A stretch of 64,000 nucleotides of DNA from Mycobacterium kyogaense (GTDB lineage: Bacteria; Actinomycetota; Actinomycetes; Mycobacteriales; Mycobacteriaceae), in NCBI RefSeq assembly GCF_003254575.1, contig NZ_QJUA01000005.1, forward strand, positions 149,596 to 213,595, written 5' to 3'. A program made the position numbers and the translations under genes. The stretch's first letter is position 1; each line of letters begins with the position of its first letter. The notes beneath the pieces were generated by a model that saw only the letters and a list, made by a program, of their open reading frames with translations, did no database searches and was not told the DNA's origin. Below are positions 27,630 to 40,960 of the stretch, in pieces.

Positions 27630-28120
27630 CCGTCAGTGGCGAGCACCCTGTCGACGAACCCGTGCACCTTGCGGCGCAGGTCCTCGACCCGCTCGGCGCG
27701 GATGCGTTCGAGGTCGGTGCCCCTGTGGAAGGCGGGCGGGAGCCGTCGCACGTTCCTCGAGCATCCGAAATCCGCACAGATCAAGGTGCCGAGGGTTCCG
27801 CCTCTGCGGCCCGGGGCCCCGGCGCGGCGCACGCTGTAGAACACCACGTCCTCGGGGAGGGTGACGTCGTTGCACCAGGTGCACATCGTCCGTCCCCGGG
27901 GCGTGGTCGGTGCGCGGTTCAGCAGCAGCGCGACGGGCCCGTCGGGACGTTCGAGCACGAGGTAGGAGCGGCGCGGGATCTTAGGATCGGTCCAGCCGTA
28001 GTACTCCAGGGCGTCGAACTCGACGGTGTCGAAATCGGCGGCGAAAGTGATCTTCTTGACTTCGCTGCGGGTCGCGCCACGGAAGGCGCCCAGGATCTGG
28101 TCAGGGGTGTAGGCGTGCAT
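27626..28120 (-). CDS. FBP-type treble-clef zinc-finger protein (elongation factor G-binding-like)
   Basis: 164 residues. The C-terminal part shows MCTWCNDVTLP and then ICADFGCSRNVR, a four-cysteine treble clef as in the C-terminal domain of FusB/FBP proteins that bind elongation factor G on the ribosome and release it, giving fusidic acid tolerance in staphylococci. The N-terminal part, MHAYTPDQILGAFRGATRSEV, is shorter than in FusB. The ATG at 28120 is preferred over 28159 because the upstream residues look non-family. Whether it contacts EF-G in this organism is not known. Confidence 0.78.
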   Translation of the reverse strand: MHAYTPDQILGAFRGATRSEVKKITFAADFDTVEFDALEYYGWTDPKIPRRSYLVLERPDGPVALLLNRAPTTPRGRTMCTWCNDVTLPEDVVFYSVRRAGAPGRRGGTLGTLICADFGCSRNVRRLPPAFHRGTDLERIRAERVEDLRRKVHGFVDRVLATDG

Positions 28121-28379
28121 GAACGAAACCATCCGGTGAGGGGTGCGCACGTGGCGCACGGGTGAGTGAGGACACGACGATGTCGCCGACCCGCAGGTCG
28201 GCGACGGGGCGCGGTCATCTGATGTCGGCGGGAGCGCCGACGACCTCCTCGACTCGGATGTTCACCGGAGAGACGTTAGTGGGTGACCCCTTTGGGAGCC
28301 AACGAATTATCTGTCAGACGGGGGTGATCCCGACTGGTCGGGGGCCCAGCCGGGATCACCACGAACGGAGTCTCGCGTC
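28121..28379. other. Non-coding gap with degenerate minus-strand frame
   Basis: 259 bases between the zinc-finger gene and the GlsB-like gene. Apart from the hairpin at 28323-28360 no gene is supported. On the minus strand a frame beginning at 28265 reads VNIRVEEVVGAPADIR, meets TGA at 28217-28215 and continues in the same frame as RPVADLRVGDIVVSSLTR before another stop. It could be a decayed small gene or chance. Confidence 0.4.
28323..28360 (-). terminator. Hairpin terminator downstream of the GlsB-like gene
   Basis: GGTGATCCCG (28323-28332) pairs perfectly with CGGGATCACC (28351-28360), and the inner CTGG/CCAG adds four pairs around a short GC-rich loop. It lies 20 bases beyond the minus-strand stop of the small membrane protein. 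There is no U tract, which is usual for the I-shaped hairpins proposed in mycobacteria. Confidence 0.6.
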
Positions 28380-28697
28380 TCAGCGCAGGATTCCGGATCG
28401 GCGGCCCCCACCCATCAGGCCGGTGCGGCCGCGCCGCCGGCCCATGAGCGAAGCCACCAGCGCCACGCCCAGCGCGGCGACCACGACCTGAACGAGAAGC
28501 TCCATCCAGTCGATCCCGTTGGTGGCGGTCGGAATACCGATCGCACGTGCGATGGCAGTACCCACGAACGCGGACACGATGCCCACCAGAATGGTGAGCA
28601 ACATGCCGATGGGCTGCCTACCCGGCAGAACGAGCCTGCCGAGTGCGCCGACCACGATGCCGATGAGAATTGCGGTGAAGATGCCGGTGACGGTCAT
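28380..28697 (-). CDS. GlsB/YeaQ/YmgE-family small membrane protein
   Basis: 105 residues with three hydrophobic helices: MTVTGIFTAILIGIVVGALG, a glycine-rich second helix IGMLLTILVGIVSAFVGTAI and WMELLVQVVVAALGVALVASL, ending in a basic tail. This matches the transglycosylase-associated / GlsB family, small stress-linked membrane proteins of unknown biochemistry. GGAGG precedes the ATG at 28697 by 4 bases; the longer frame to 28766 adds a non-hydrophobic stretch unlike the family. It is divergent from yjbQ and followed by a terminator hairpin. Confidence 0.85.
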   Translation of the reverse strand: MTVTGIFTAILIGIVVGALGRLVLPGRQPIGMLLTILVGIVSAFVGTAIARAIGIPTATNGIDWMELLVQVVVAALGVALVASLMGRRRGRTGLMGGGRRSGILR

Positions 28698-28795
28698 GAT
28701 TCCTCCAGGAAGTTCGGCTGAGCGCTGAGATACCCGAGCCCGGACGGCAATAAACGCTCGCGTCAATCCCGCGCCGGGTCCGTAGGCTCGATCGG

Positions 28796-29197
28796 GTGGA
28801 CACGCACGTGCTCGAGGTCGACACCCGCCGTCGACAGACCGTCGACCTGACCGACGAGGTTCGCGACTTCTGCGCCTCCCGCGGCGATGGACTGTGCAAT
28901 GTCTTCGTGCCGCACGCCACCGCAGGGGTGGCGATCCTCGAGACCGGCGCCGGCTCCGACGACGACCTGGTGGACACGCTGGAGCGGTTACTGCCCCGCG
29001 ACGACCGGTACCGGCACGCGCACGGCTCGCCCGGCCACGGCGCCGATCACGTGCTGCCCGGCCTGGTCGCGCCGTCCATCACGGTGCCGGTGAGCGGTGG
29101 AGAACCTCTGCTCGGCACGTGGCAGAGCGTCGTGCTGGTCGATCTGAACAGGGACAACGCCCGGCGTAGCGTCCGGCTCAGCTTCGTGTCGGGGTGA
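28796..29197 (+). CDS. yjbQ: YjbQ family protein (UPF0047), secondary thiamine-phosphate synthase-like
   Basis: 133 residues from GTG. Family signatures VFVPHATAGVAILE, HGSPGHGADHVLPGLVAPSITVPV and LGTWQSVVLVDLN are all present and carry the histidines of the shared metal site. E. coli YjbQ has weak thiamine-phosphate synthase activity, but the true role is unsettled. It lies just upstream of alaS, as the M. tuberculosis homologue (recalled as Rv2556c) does. Confidence 0.9.
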   Translation: MDTHVLEVDTRRRQTVDLTDEVRDFCASRGDGLCNVFVPHATAGVAILETGAGSDDDLVDTLERLLPRDDRYRHAHGSPGHGADHVLPGLVAPSITVPVSGGEPLLGTWQSVVLVDLNRDNARRSVRLSFVSG

Positions 29198-29294
29198 ACG
29201 TCTGCCGCGGTAGTGGCCCGGTACTGTGGTGCGGTCGAGTATTCGCAGGTGGCGGCCGATCGGCCCCGCTGACCAGACCCGAAGGGCAGCAGGA

Positions 29295-31991
29295 GTGCAG
29301 ACACACGAGATCAGGAAGCGGTTCCTTGATCACTTCGTGAACGCCGGACACACCGAGGTGCCCAGCGCGTCGGTGATCCTCGATGACCCGAACCTGCTGT
29401 TCGTCAACGCCGGCATGGTGCAGTTCGTCCCTTACTTCCTCGGCGCCAGGACCCCGCCGTGGGACCGCGCCGTGAGCATCCAGAAGTGCATCCGCACCCC
29501 GGACATCGACGAGGTGGGCATCACCACCCGGCACAACACGTTCTTCCAGATGGCCGGCAACTTCAGCTTCGGCGACTACTTCAAGAAGGGCGCCATCGAG
29601 TTCGCCTGGTCGCTGCTGACCAACCCGGTCGAGCAGGGCGGCTACGGCTTCGATCCGGAAAAGCTCTGGGCCACCGTCTATCTCGACGATGACGAGGCTA
29701 TCGGCTACTGGCAGGAGGTGGCCGGCCTGCCGCTCGAGCGCATCCAGCGGCGCGGCATGGCCGACAACTACTGGTCGATGGGAATCCCCGGGCCGTGCGG
29801 ACCGTCGTCGGAGATCTACTACGACCGGGGCCCGGAGTACGGCATCGAGGGCGGCCCGGAGGCCAACGAAGACCGCTACATCGAGATCTGGAATCTCGTG
29901 TTCATGCAGAACGAGCGCGGCGAGGGCACCTCGAAGGAGAACTTCGAGATCCTCGGCCCGCTGCCACGCAAGAACATCGACACCGGCATGGGCATCGAAC
30001 GCGTGGCGTGCCTGCTGCAGGGTGTGGACAACGTCTACGAAACCGACCTGCTGCGCCCGGCCATCGACCTGATGGCCGCTCGCGCCCCGCGCGGATACGG
30101 CCAGGGCAACCACGCTGACGATGTCCGCTACCGCATCATCGCCGACCACAGCCGCACCGCGGCGATCATCATCGGCGACGGGATCAGCCCCGGCAACGAG
30201 GGGCGTGGCTATGTGCTGCGCCGGCTGCTGCGCCGGATCATCCGGGCCGCCAAGCTGCTCGGCATCGAGGATGCGTTCATGGCCGACCTGATGGCCACGG
30301 TCCGCGACGCCACGGGACCGTCGTACCCGGAGTTGGTCAACGACTTCGACCGGATCTCCCGCATCGCCGTCGCCGAGGAGGCGGCGTTCAATCGCACGCT
30401 GGCCTCAGGGTCGCGGCTCTTCGAGGACGCGGCGCGGGCGACCAAGGCGACGGGCTCCTCGCGGCTGTCGGGATCGGATGCCTTCACGCTGCACGACACC
30501 TACGGGTTCCCGCTGGAGCTGACGCTGGAGATGGCCGCCGAGGCCGACCTGGGCGTCGACGAAGAGGGGTTCCGCGCGCTGATGGCCGAGCAGCGGCAGC
30601 GCGCCAAGGCTGATGCGGCCGCACGCAAGCAGGCCCACACCGATCTGAGCGCGTATCGCGAGCTCGTCGACGCCGGCCCGACCGAGTTCACCGGTTTCGA
30701 CGAATTGACCACCGAGGCACGGATTCTCGGCATCTTCGTGGACGGCAAGCGGGTGCCGGTGGTATCGCACGCCGGCCGCGAGGGCGCGCACGAGCGGGTC
30801 GAACTGATCCTCGATCGCAGCCCGTTCTACGCCGAATCGGGCGGACAGATCGCCGACGAGGGCCACATCAGCGGAACCGGCTCGTCGGAGGCGGCCAAGG
30901 CGGCGGTCACCGACGTGCAGAAGATCGCGAAAACGCTGTGGGCGCATCGGGTCAACGTCGAATCGGGCGAGTTCGTCGAGGGCGACACCGTGACCGCCGC
31001 GGTCGACCCGCAGTGGCGTCGCGGCGCGACCCAGGGCCACTCCGGAACCCACATGGTGCATGCCGCGCTGCGACAGGTGTTGGGACCCAACGCCGTTCAG
31101 GCCGGCTCGCTGAACCGACCCGGCTATCTGCGGTTCGACTTCAACTTCCAGGGCGCGCTGAGTGACGAGCAGCGCGCGCAGGTCGAGGAGGTCACCAACG
31201 AAGCGGTGCAAGCCGACTTCGAGGTGCACACCTTCCACGAGAAGCTGGAGAAGGCCAAGGCGATGGGCGCCATGGCGATGTTCGGCGAGTCGTACCCGGA
31301 TGAAGTCCGCGTGGTCGAGATCGGTGGGCCGTTCTCGCTGGAGCTCTGCGGCGGCACGCACGTCGGACGCTCCGCGCAGATCGGCCCGGTGACGATCCTC
31401 GGCGAATCGTCGGTCGGCTCCGGTGTGCGCCGCGTCGAGGCGTACGTCGGTCTCGATTCGTTCCGCCACCTCGCCAAGGAACGGGCGCTGATGGCGGGGC
31501 TGGCCTCGTCGCTGAAGGTGCCTTCGGACGAGGTGCCCGCCCGCGTCGCGACTTTGGTGGAGCGCCTGCGGGCCGCCGAGAAGGAACTCGACCGGATGCG
31601 GCTGGCGACGGCGCGCGCCGCGGCGGCCAACGCCGCCGCGGGCGCCGAGCAGATCGGTGGAGTGCGGCTCGTGGCGCAGCGCATGGCCGGCGGGATCTCG
31701 GCGGGTGACCTGCGTTCCCTCGTCGGCGACATCCGCGGCAAGCTGGGTAGCGACCCGGCTGTGGTCGCGCTGATCGCCGAGGCTGACGACGACGCCGTGC
31801 CCTTCGTGGTGTCGGTGAATCCGGCCGCCCAGGACCGCGGACTGCGCGCCAATGACCTGATCAAGGTTCTGGGCGGTGCGGTCAACGGCCGCGGTGGCGG
31901 GAAAGCCGATCTGGCGCAGGGATCCGGTCGGGGCGCCGCGGGCATCGACGCCGCGCTCGAGGCGCTGCGCGCGGAGATCGGCCGGAGCTGA
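29295..31991 (+). CDS. alaS: Alanyl-tRNA synthetase
   Basis: 898 residues, matching the ~900 of mycobacterial AlaRS. The catalytic class II domain shows [39 protein letters not shown] and [12 protein letters not shown]; the editing domain shows [13 protein letters not shown] and [14 protein letters not shown] (HxxxH and C-x-x-x-H zinc motifs); the C-terminal DHHA1-type region ends [12 protein letters not shown]. It charges tRNA-Ala and clears mischarged Ser/Gly. The GTG at 29295 gives [10 protein letters not shown] as in relatives. It is followed closely by ruvX. Confidence 0.97.
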   Translation: MQTHEIRKRFLDHFVNAGHTEVPSASVILDDPNLLFVNAGMVQFVPYFLGARTPPWDRAVSIQKCIRTPDIDEVGITTRHNTFFQMAGNFSFGDYFKKGAIEFAWSLLTNPVEQGGYGFDPEKLWATVYLDDDEAIGYWQEVAGLPLERIQRRGMADNYWSMGIPGPCGPSSEIYYDRGPEYGIEGGPEANEDRYIEIWNLVFMQNERGEGTSKENFEILGPLPRKNIDTGMGIERVACLLQGVDNVYETDLLRPAIDLMAARAPRGYGQGNHADDVRYRIIADHSRTAAIIIGDGISPGNEGRGYVLRRLLRRIIRAAKLLGIEDAFMADLMATVRDATGPSYPELVNDFDRISRIAVAEEAAFNRTLASGSRLFEDAARATKATGSSRLSGSDAFTLHDTYGFPLELTLEMAAEADLGVDEEGFRALMAEQRQRAKADAAARKQAHTDLSAYRELVDAGPTEFTGFDELTTEARILGIFVDGKRVPVVSHAGREGAHERVELILDRSPFYAESGGQIADEGHISGTGSSEAAKAAVTDVQKIAKTLWAHRVNVESGEFVEGDTVTAAVDPQWRRGATQGHSGTHMVHAALRQVLGPNAVQAGSLNRPGYLRFDFNFQGALSDEQRAQVEEVTNEAVQADFEVHTFHEKLEKAKAMGAMAMFGESYPDEVRVVEIGGPFSLELCGGTHVGRSAQIGPVTILGESSVGSGVRRVEAYVGLDSFRHLAKERALMAGLASSLKVPSDEVPARVATLVERLRAAEKELDRMRLATARAAAANAAAGAEQIGGVRLVAQRMAGGISAGDLRSLVGDIRGKLGSDPAVVALIAEADDDAVPFVVSVNPAAQDRGLRANDLIKVLGGAVNGRGGGKADLAQGSGRGAAGIDAALEALRAEIGRS

Positions 31992-31996
31992 GCAGC

Positions 31997-32548
31997 GTGC
32001 CCGACGCCCCCCAGGACGCCCCCGGTGGCACCGACGACGCCGACCGGGGACCGGACCGTCCCGGTGACCCCGCCACGACGCCGGATCCGGGACGGGGCCG
32101 TCGGCTCGGGGTGGACGTCGGATCCGTGCGGATCGGCGTGGCGGTCAGCGATCCCGACGCCATGCTGGCCACCCCGGTGGAGACGGTGCCCCGGGACCGC
32201 CGAGGCAACCGGCACATCAAGCGGTTGGCAGGGCTGGTCGACGAATACCAGGCCGTCGAGGTCGTGGTCGGTCTGCCGCGCACACTCGCCGACCGGGCGG
32301 GTTCGTCGGCGCGCGACGCGGTCGAGGTCGCGGACGCGCTGGCCGGCCGGATCGCCCCGGTGCCGATCCGCTACGTCGACGAACGTTTCACCACCCTGAC
32401 CGCGCAGCGTGCGCTACGCGAAGCGGGCGTGCGCGCCCGCGGTCAACGGGCGGTGATCGACCAAGCTGCAGCGGTGGGGATTCTGCAGAACTGGCTGGAT
32501 CAGCGGCGGGCGGCGCTGTCCCCACAGGGAGAGGCCAGGGATGGCTGA
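31997..32548 (+). CDS. ruvX: YqgF/RuvX putative Holliday junction resolvase
   Basis: 183 residues. An unusually proline- and aspartate-rich, disordered N-terminus of ~35 residues precedes the RNase H-like fold, which has [15 protein letters not shown] (first Asp), [12 protein letters not shown], the conserved YVDERFTT and [13 protein letters not shown]. Homologues act in 16S rRNA 5' maturation and are proposed Holliday junction resolvases. The GTG start is 6 bases after alaS; a start just before GRRLGVDVG would remove the low-complexity tail. It overlaps mltG by 8 bases. Confidence 0.9.
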   Translation: MPDAPQDAPGGTDDADRGPDRPGDPATTPDPGRGRRLGVDVGSVRIGVAVSDPDAMLATPVETVPRDRRGNRHIKRLAGLVDEYQAVEVVVGLPRTLADRAGSSARDAVEVADALAGRIAPVPIRYVDERFTTLTAQRALREAGVRARGQRAVIDQAAAVGILQNWLDQRRAALSPQGEARDG

Positions 32549-33788
32549 CGACTGGCACGGTGACCGAGCAGAGCCGCTGGCGGTGGGGCCTCCGCGGCAG
32601 CGGATGACCCGCAGGCAGCGCGCGCGGGAGAACCGGCTTCGCCGCCGGCGGAGAGTGGCCGCGGTGACCGCGGTGTCCGTCGTCGTGGTCGTCGCAGTCG
32701 TCGCGGTGCTCCTCGGCTCGCGGATGTGGAACTCCCTCTTCGGCGGCGGCGACAACGACTACACCGGTAGCGGCGTCAACGACGTCGTCATCCAGATCCA
32801 CGACGGCGACTCGACGACCGCGATCGGCAAGACGCTGCTCGACAACAAGGTGGTCGCCACCGTCAAGTCCTTCGTCGACGCCGCCGACGGCAACGACTCG
32901 ATCGCCGCGATCCAGCCGGGCTTCTACAAGGTGCGCACCGAGATCCCGGCGTCGAGTGCGGTGTCGCGGCTGGCGGATCCGGCCAACCGGGTCGGCAAGC
33001 TGGTGATCCCGGAGGGGCGTCAGCTCGACGACGTGTCCGACGTCAAGACCAAGGCCGTCACGGACGGCATCTTCACGCTGATCTCCAAGGCCAGCTGCGT
33101 CGACCTCGACGACAACCAGCGGTGCGTGTCGGCCGCGGATCTGAAAGCCATCGCCGGCACCGCCACCCCGGCGGCGCTCGGGGTGCCGCAGTGGGCGGTC
33201 GAGCCGGTGACCGCGATGGGCGCCGATCATCGACGACTGGAAGGTCTGATCGCGCCGGGAACCTGGAACATCGACCCCTCGGCCACCCCGCAGGAGATCC
33301 TGTCCACGCTGATCACCAGCAGCGCCGGACAGTACGAGCAGAGCGGGCTGCTCACGACCGCGACGAACCTCAACATGTCGCCGTACCAGATCCTGACCGT
33401 CGCCTCACTGGTGCAGCGGGAAGCCAAGCCGCAGGACTTCGCCAAGGTGGCGCGCGTCATCTACAACCGGCTCGCCGAGAACCGCACCCTGGAATTCGAC
33501 TCGACGGTCAACTACGCGCTGGACCGCATCGAGGTCGCCACCACTGACGGGGACCGCGCGCAGGCCACCCCGTGGAACACCTACGTGCGGCCCGGTCTGC
33601 CCGCCACCCCGATCTGTTCCCCCGGTGGCCCCGCGCTGGCTGCGGCCGAACAGCCGGCGCCGGGGGACTGGCTGTACTTCGTCACGATCGACATGCAGGG
33701 CACCACGTTGTTCACCCGCGAGTACGAGCAGCATCTGGCCAACATCGAGTTGGCGCGCCGCAACGGTGTGCTCGACTCGGCCCGCTGA
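32541..33788 (+). CDS. mltG: Endolytic murein transglycosylase MltG
   Basis: 415 residues, the size of the mycobacterial protein. An arginine-rich cytoplasmic segment ([15 protein letters not shown]) is followed by one membrane helix at ~43-65 and an extracytoplasmic YceG/MltG domain. The catalytic glutamate lies in [20 protein letters not shown], followed by [20 protein letters not shown], and [18 protein letters not shown] is also conserved. MltG cleaves nascent peptidoglycan glycan strands at the membrane. It overlaps ruvX and is followed by aroE 4 bases later. Confidence 0.94.
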   Translation: MADDWHGDRAEPLAVGPPRQRMTRRQRARENRLRRRRRVAAVTAVSVVVVVAVVAVLLGSRMWNSLFGGGDNDYTGSGVNDVVIQIHDGDSTTAIGKTLLDNKVVATVKSFVDAADGNDSIAAIQPGFYKVRTEIPASSAVSRLADPANRVGKLVIPEGRQLDDVSDVKTKAVTDGIFTLISKASCVDLDDNQRCVSAADLKAIAGTATPAALGVPQWAVEPVTAMGADHRRLEGLIAPGTWNIDPSATPQEILSTLITSSAGQYEQSGLLTTATNLNMSPYQILTVASLVQREAKPQDFAKVARVIYNRLAENRTLEFDSTVNYALDRIEVATTDGDRAQATPWNTYVRPGLPATPICSPGGPALAAAEQPAPGDWLYFVTIDMQGTTLFTREYEQHLANIELARRNGVLDSAR

Positions 33789-33792
33789 CGCG

Positions 33793-34602
33793 GTGAGCGC
33801 CGCTCGCCGGGCGGCCGTGCTGGGTTCGCCGATCGCCCACTCGCGCTCCCCGCAGCTGCACCTGGCGGCCTACCGGGCGCTGGGCCTCGACGGCTGGACC
33901 TACGACCGCATCGAGTGCACCGGTGAGCAGCTGCCGGCGCTGGTGTCGGCGTTCGGGCCGGAATGGGTCGGTGTGTCGGTGACGATGCCCGGCAAGTTCG
34001 CGGCGCTCGAGTTCGCCGACGAGGCGACCGAGCGGGCCCGGCTCCTGGGTTCGGCCAACACCCTGGTGCGCTCCCCGGCCGGCTGGCATGCGGACAACAC
34101 CGACGTCGACGGCGTGGCCGGTGCGCTGGCCGAGGCGCCGCCCGCCGAGCGGGCCATCGTGATCGGCTCCGGGGGTACCGCACCGGCTGCCGTGGCCGGC
34201 TTGGCGGCGCGCGGCACACGCACCGTCACCGTCGTCGCACGCAGCGCCGAGAAGGCCGCCGGCGCGCTCGAGGTGGCGCGGCGCAGTGGGGTCGACGCCG
34301 AGTTCTGCGATCTGCAGGGAGCCGGTGTGGCCGATGTCGTCGCTGCCGCGCAGGTGGTGGTGAACACGATCCCCGCCGACGCCGTCGCTCCGTTCGCGGA
34401 AGTCTTCGCCGGCACGCCCGTGCTGCTGGACGCGATCTACGAACCGTGGCCGACGCCGTTGGCCGCGGCTGTTGCCGCGCGGGGCGGCCACGTCATCAGC
34501 GGCCTGCAGATGCTGCTCAATCAGGCGTTCACCCAGGTGGAGCTGTTCACTGGACTACCAGCGCCCAAAGAGGCGATGAGAGCGGTGCTGCCCGGCGCTT
34601 AG
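33793..34602 (+). CDS. aroE: Shikimate dehydrogenase
   Basis: 269 residues. The shikimate-binding SPIAHSRSPQLHLAAY and the catalytic lysine in VTMPGKFAALEFAD are near the N-terminus, ADNTDVDG follows, and the NADP-binding IGSGGTAPAAVAGLAARG forms the second domain; GLQMLLNQAFTQVELFTG ends it. It reduces 3-dehydroshikimate to shikimate with NADPH. The start codon is GTG (VSAARRAAVLGSP). It lies between mltG and a prepilin peptidase in a compact cluster leading to aroC-aroK-aroB. Confidence 0.94.
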   Translation: MSAARRAAVLGSPIAHSRSPQLHLAAYRALGLDGWTYDRIECTGEQLPALVSAFGPEWVGVSVTMPGKFAALEFADEATERARLLGSANTLVRSPAGWHADNTDVDGVAGALAEAPPAERAIVIGSGGTAPAAVAGLAARGTRTVTVVARSAEKAAGALEVARRSGVDAEFCDLQGAGVADVVAAAQVVVNTIPADAVAPFAEVFAGTPVLLDAIYEPWPTPLAAAVAARGGHVISGLQMLLNQAFTQVELFTGLPAPKEAMRAVLPGA

Positions 34603-34611
34603 CCTCGACGG

Positions 34612-35055
34612 GTGGGGGAGTTCGCGTTCGCCGCGGTGGCCGGCTGGTTGATCGCGTTGAGCGTCCACGATCTGCGATATCGCCGCCTGCCGAATCTGCT
34701 CACGCTGCCCGGCGCGGTGGTGATCCTGGTGGTGGCCGCGCTGACCGGGCACGGCCAGCAAGCGCTGCTCGGCGCGCTGGCGCTGACCGGGATCTACGCC
34801 GTCGTGCACCTGGGCGCGGCCGGCGCTCTCGGTGCCGGCGACGTCAAGCTCGCAGTGGGGGTGGGTGGCTTGACCGGGGCCTTCGGCATGCAGGCGTGGG
34901 CACTGTGTGCCATCGGTGCGTCGCTGCTCACGGGACTGTGGGGTGGGATGCGCGTGCTGCGCGGAGTGCCTACGCCGGTGCCGCACGGACCGGCGATGTG
35001 CCTGACCGCGGCCGCGGCAGTGGTGATGGCGCTGACTGACCCCACGCTGCGGTAG
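34612..35055 (+). CDS. Small prepilin peptidase (type IV leader peptidase, A24 family)
   Basis: 147 residues and about four to five membrane helices, consisting only of the peptidase domain without the methyltransferase part. The two catalytic aspartates are visible: one in SVHDLRYRRLPN and one in GAGDVKLAVGVG, the GxGD signature. It would cleave leader peptides of type IV or Tad/Flp pilins at the membrane. No pilin or pilus assembly gene is in the window, so its substrates are elsewhere. Starts at GTG, 9 bases after aroE. Confidence 0.88.
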   Translation: MGEFAFAAVAGWLIALSVHDLRYRRLPNLLTLPGAVVILVVAALTGHGQQALLGALALTGIYAVVHLGAAGALGAGDVKLAVGVGGLTGAFGMQAWALCAIGASLLTGLWGGMRVLRGVPTPVPHGPAMCLTAAAAVVMALTDPTLR

Positions 35056-35100
35056 TCGCCGTTTTCCGGACCCCGGCCGCCTCATGCGAAACTGGGACAC

Positions 35101-38664
<3,564 letters not shown>

Positions 38665-38697
38665 GGGGCCTCACCTTAGCGAGTAGCGTCAGCGGCC

Positions 38698-39783
38698 GTG
38701 ACGATTTCCGCCCGCCGCGACCGGCTGCGCCAGCGTCTGGCTGACGCCGGACTCGACGCTGTGCTGGTGACAGACCTGGTCAACGTTCGCTATCTGTCTG
38801 GTTTCACCGGCTCCAACGCGGCTCTGCTGGTCCTCGCAGAGCGCGACACGCCGGTGCTGGCCACCGACGGGCGCTACCGCACGCAGGCGGCCGCCCAGGC
38901 GCCTGACGCGGAGGTCGTCATCGAGCGGGCGTGCGGACCGCACCTGGCGGCGCGGGCTGCCGCGGACGGGGTACGCAGGCTGGGCTTCGAGAGTCACGTG
39001 GTCACCGTCGACGCATTCACGGGGCTGACCGAGGCCGCAGGGGAGCAGGTCGAGTTCACGCGTGCCGCCGGCATGGTCGAGGCGCTGCGGGAGGTCAAAG
39101 ACTCGGCTGAGCTGGAGCTGCTGCGCCGGGCGTGCGACGCCGCGGATGCGGCGCTGGAGGATCTGGTGCAGCGTGGCGGCCTGCGCGCGGGGCGCACCGA
39201 GAAGCAGGTGCGCAACGAGCTGGAGGCGCTGATGCTCGAGCACGGCGCCGATGGCGCGTCGTTCGAGACGATCGTCGCGACCGGGGCGAACTCGGCCATC
39301 CCGCATCACCGGCCGACCGAGGCGGTGCTCGCCGCCGGCGACTTCGTCAAGATCGACTTCGGCGCGCTCGTCGGCGGCTACCACTCGGACATGACGCGCA
39401 CGTTCGTTCTGGCGCCCGCGGCGCAGTGGCAGCACGACATCTACGGCCTGGTCGCCGATGCGCAGCGGGCGGGCCGGGAGGCGCTGGCGCCCGGGGTGGT
39501 GCTGCGCGACGTCGACGCCGCATCGCGGCAGGTCATCGCCGATGCCGGCTACGCCGAGAACTTCGGCCACGGCCTCGGGCACGGGGTCGGCCTGCAGATC
39601 CACGAAGCGCCGGGAATCAACACCGCCGCCGCCGGTACACTGCTTGCTGGCTCCGCAGTGACCGTCGAGCCCGGTGTCTACCTGCCCGACCGCGGCGGCG
39701 TCCGCATCGAGGACACGCTGGCGGTCACCCCGGAGGGGCCCGAACTACTGACCAGGTTCGGCAAGGACCTGATGATCCTCTAG
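38698..39783 (+). CDS. pepQ: Xaa-Pro dipeptidase/aminopeptidase (M24 family)
   Basis: 361 residues. The creatinase-type N-terminal domain is followed by a pita-bread domain with the five metal ligands in KIDFGALVGGYHSDMTRTF (two Asp), GHGLGHGVGLQIHEAPG (His), EPGVYLPDRGGVRIEDTL (two Glu). It removes residues N-terminal to proline in the cytoplasm. The GTG start begins VTISARRDRLRQRLADAGLD. Located just upstream of efp, as in other mycobacteria. Confidence 0.92.
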   Translation: MTISARRDRLRQRLADAGLDAVLVTDLVNVRYLSGFTGSNAALLVLAERDTPVLATDGRYRTQAAAQAPDAEVVIERACGPHLAARAAADGVRRLGFESHVVTVDAFTGLTEAAGEQVEFTRAAGMVEALREVKDSAELELLRRACDAADAALEDLVQRGGLRAGRTEKQVRNELEALMLEHGADGASFETIVATGANSAIPHHRPTEAVLAAGDFVKIDFGALVGGYHSDMTRTFVLAPAAQWQHDIYGLVADAQRAGREALAPGVVLRDVDAASRQVIADAGYAENFGHGLGHGVGLQIHEAPGINTAAAGTLLAGSAVTVEPGVYLPDRGGVRIEDTLAVTPEGPELLTRFGKDLMIL

Positions 39784-39804
39784 ACGCTAGGAGTACACCC
39801 CACC

Positions 39805-40368
39805 GTGGCATCGACCGCCGACTTCAAGAATGGGCTCGTCCTGCAGATCGACGGCCAGCTGTGGCAGATCGTCGAATTCCAGCACGTCAAGCCCGGCAAG
39901 GGCCCTGCCTTCGTGCGCACCAAGCTCAAGAACGTGGTGTCGGGCAAGGTCGTCGACAAGACCTACAACGCCGGGGTGAAGGTGGAGACCGCGACCGTCG
40001 ACCGGCGCGACGCCACCTACCTGTACCGCGACGGCGCGGACTTCGTGTTCATGGATTCCGAGGACTACGAGCAGCACCCGCTGTCCGAAGCTCTGGTCGG
40101 CCGGCTGGCCGGGTTCCTGCTCGAGGGCATGCCCGTGCAGATCGCGTTCCATGACGGCACCGCGCTGTACCTGGAGCTGCCGGTGACGGTCGAGCTGTTG
40201 GTCAGCCACACCGAGCCGGGGCTGCAGGGCGACCGGTCGAGTGCGGGCACCAAGCCCGCGACGATGGAGACGGGCGCCGAGATCCAGGTGCCGCTGTTCA
40301 TCAACACCGGCGACAAGCTGAAGGTGGACTCGCGGGACGGGAATTACTTGGGAAGGGTCAATGGCTGA
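39805..40368 (+). CDS. efp: Translation elongation factor P
   Basis: 187 residues, the same length as in M. tuberculosis. The KOW-like first domain carries the loop [17 protein letters not shown], whose lysine is the residue modified in other bacteria, and the C-terminal OB domains end [19 protein letters not shown] rescues ribosomes stalled on polyproline. Modification enzymes are not in the window. It overlaps nusB by 8 bases. Confidence 0.97.
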   Translation: MASTADFKNGLVLQIDGQLWQIVEFQHVKPGKGPAFVRTKLKNVVSGKVVDKTYNAGVKVETATVDRRDATYLYRDGADFVFMDSEDYEQHPLSEALVGRLAGFLLEGMPVQIAFHDGTALYLELPVTVELLVSHTEPGLQGDRSSAGTKPATMETGAEIQVPLFINTGDKLKVDSRDGNYLGRVNG

Positions 40369-40885
40369 CCGGCGTGGTGACCGGGGCCGGCATCAGGCCC
40401 GCAAACGCGCGGTCGATCTGCTGTTCGAGGCAGAAGCCCGCGACATCACCCCGGCTGAGGTCGCTGAGGCGCGAAATGCGTTGGCGCAGAAGCAGACCGG
40501 CGATTGGTCTGACGATGAGGGGCTTGCGCCGCTGAATCCGTACACGGTGACGGTGGCGCGGGGCGTCACGGAGCATCGGGCGCACATCGACGATCTCATC
40601 TCCTCGCATCTGCAGGGCTGGACGCTGGATCGGCTGCCCGCCGTGGACCGCGCGATCCTGCGGGTCGCGGTGTGGGAGTTGCTGCACGCCGAGGACGTGC
40701 CCGAGCCGGTGGCCGTCGACGAGGCGGTCGAGCTGGCGAAGCGGTTGTCGACGGACGACTCGCCGGGTTTCGTCAACGGGGTGCTCGGCCAGGTGATGCT
40801 GGTGACACCGCAGATCCGGGCCGCCGCGGAGGCGGTGCGTGCGGTGAGCAACGGCACTGAGGGCGCGACCGGCGCCAACGGGTGA
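40361..40885 (+). CDS. nusB: Transcription antitermination factor NusB
   Basis: 174 residues, all-helical NusB fold: [20 protein letters not shown] at the start, [44 protein letters not shown] near the end, and FVNGVLGQV as the family signature. It joins NusE in antitermination of rRNA operons. It starts inside the efp end, so efp and nusB are one transcript, probably with pepQ. The tail is slightly longer than usual. Confidence 0.95.
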   Translation: MADRRGDRGRHQARKRAVDLLFEAEARDITPAEVAEARNALAQKQTGDWSDDEGLAPLNPYTVTVARGVTEHRAHIDDLISSHLQGWTLDRLPAVDRAILRVAVWELLHAEDVPEPVAVDEAVELAKRLSTDDSPGFVNGVLGQVMLVTPQIRAAAEAVRAVSNGTEGATGANG

Positions 40886-40960
40886 ACTCTCGTGTTGCCC
40901 GCGATGAACTAAATGTGCGCAACCTGGACCTGACCGGGTGGGTCGGCGACCATCACAAGG

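Noticed and set aside
28162..28491. 109-codon plus-strand frame across the terminator and the GlsB-like gene
   Set aside because: Overlaps the better-supported minus-strand gene, and its Arg/Pro/Thr composition is typical of non-coding frames here.
29198..29294. T-box leader upstream of alaS
   Set aside because: The gap is under 100 bases and lacks the T-box consensus and a terminator; mycobacterial alaS is not normally T-box controlled.
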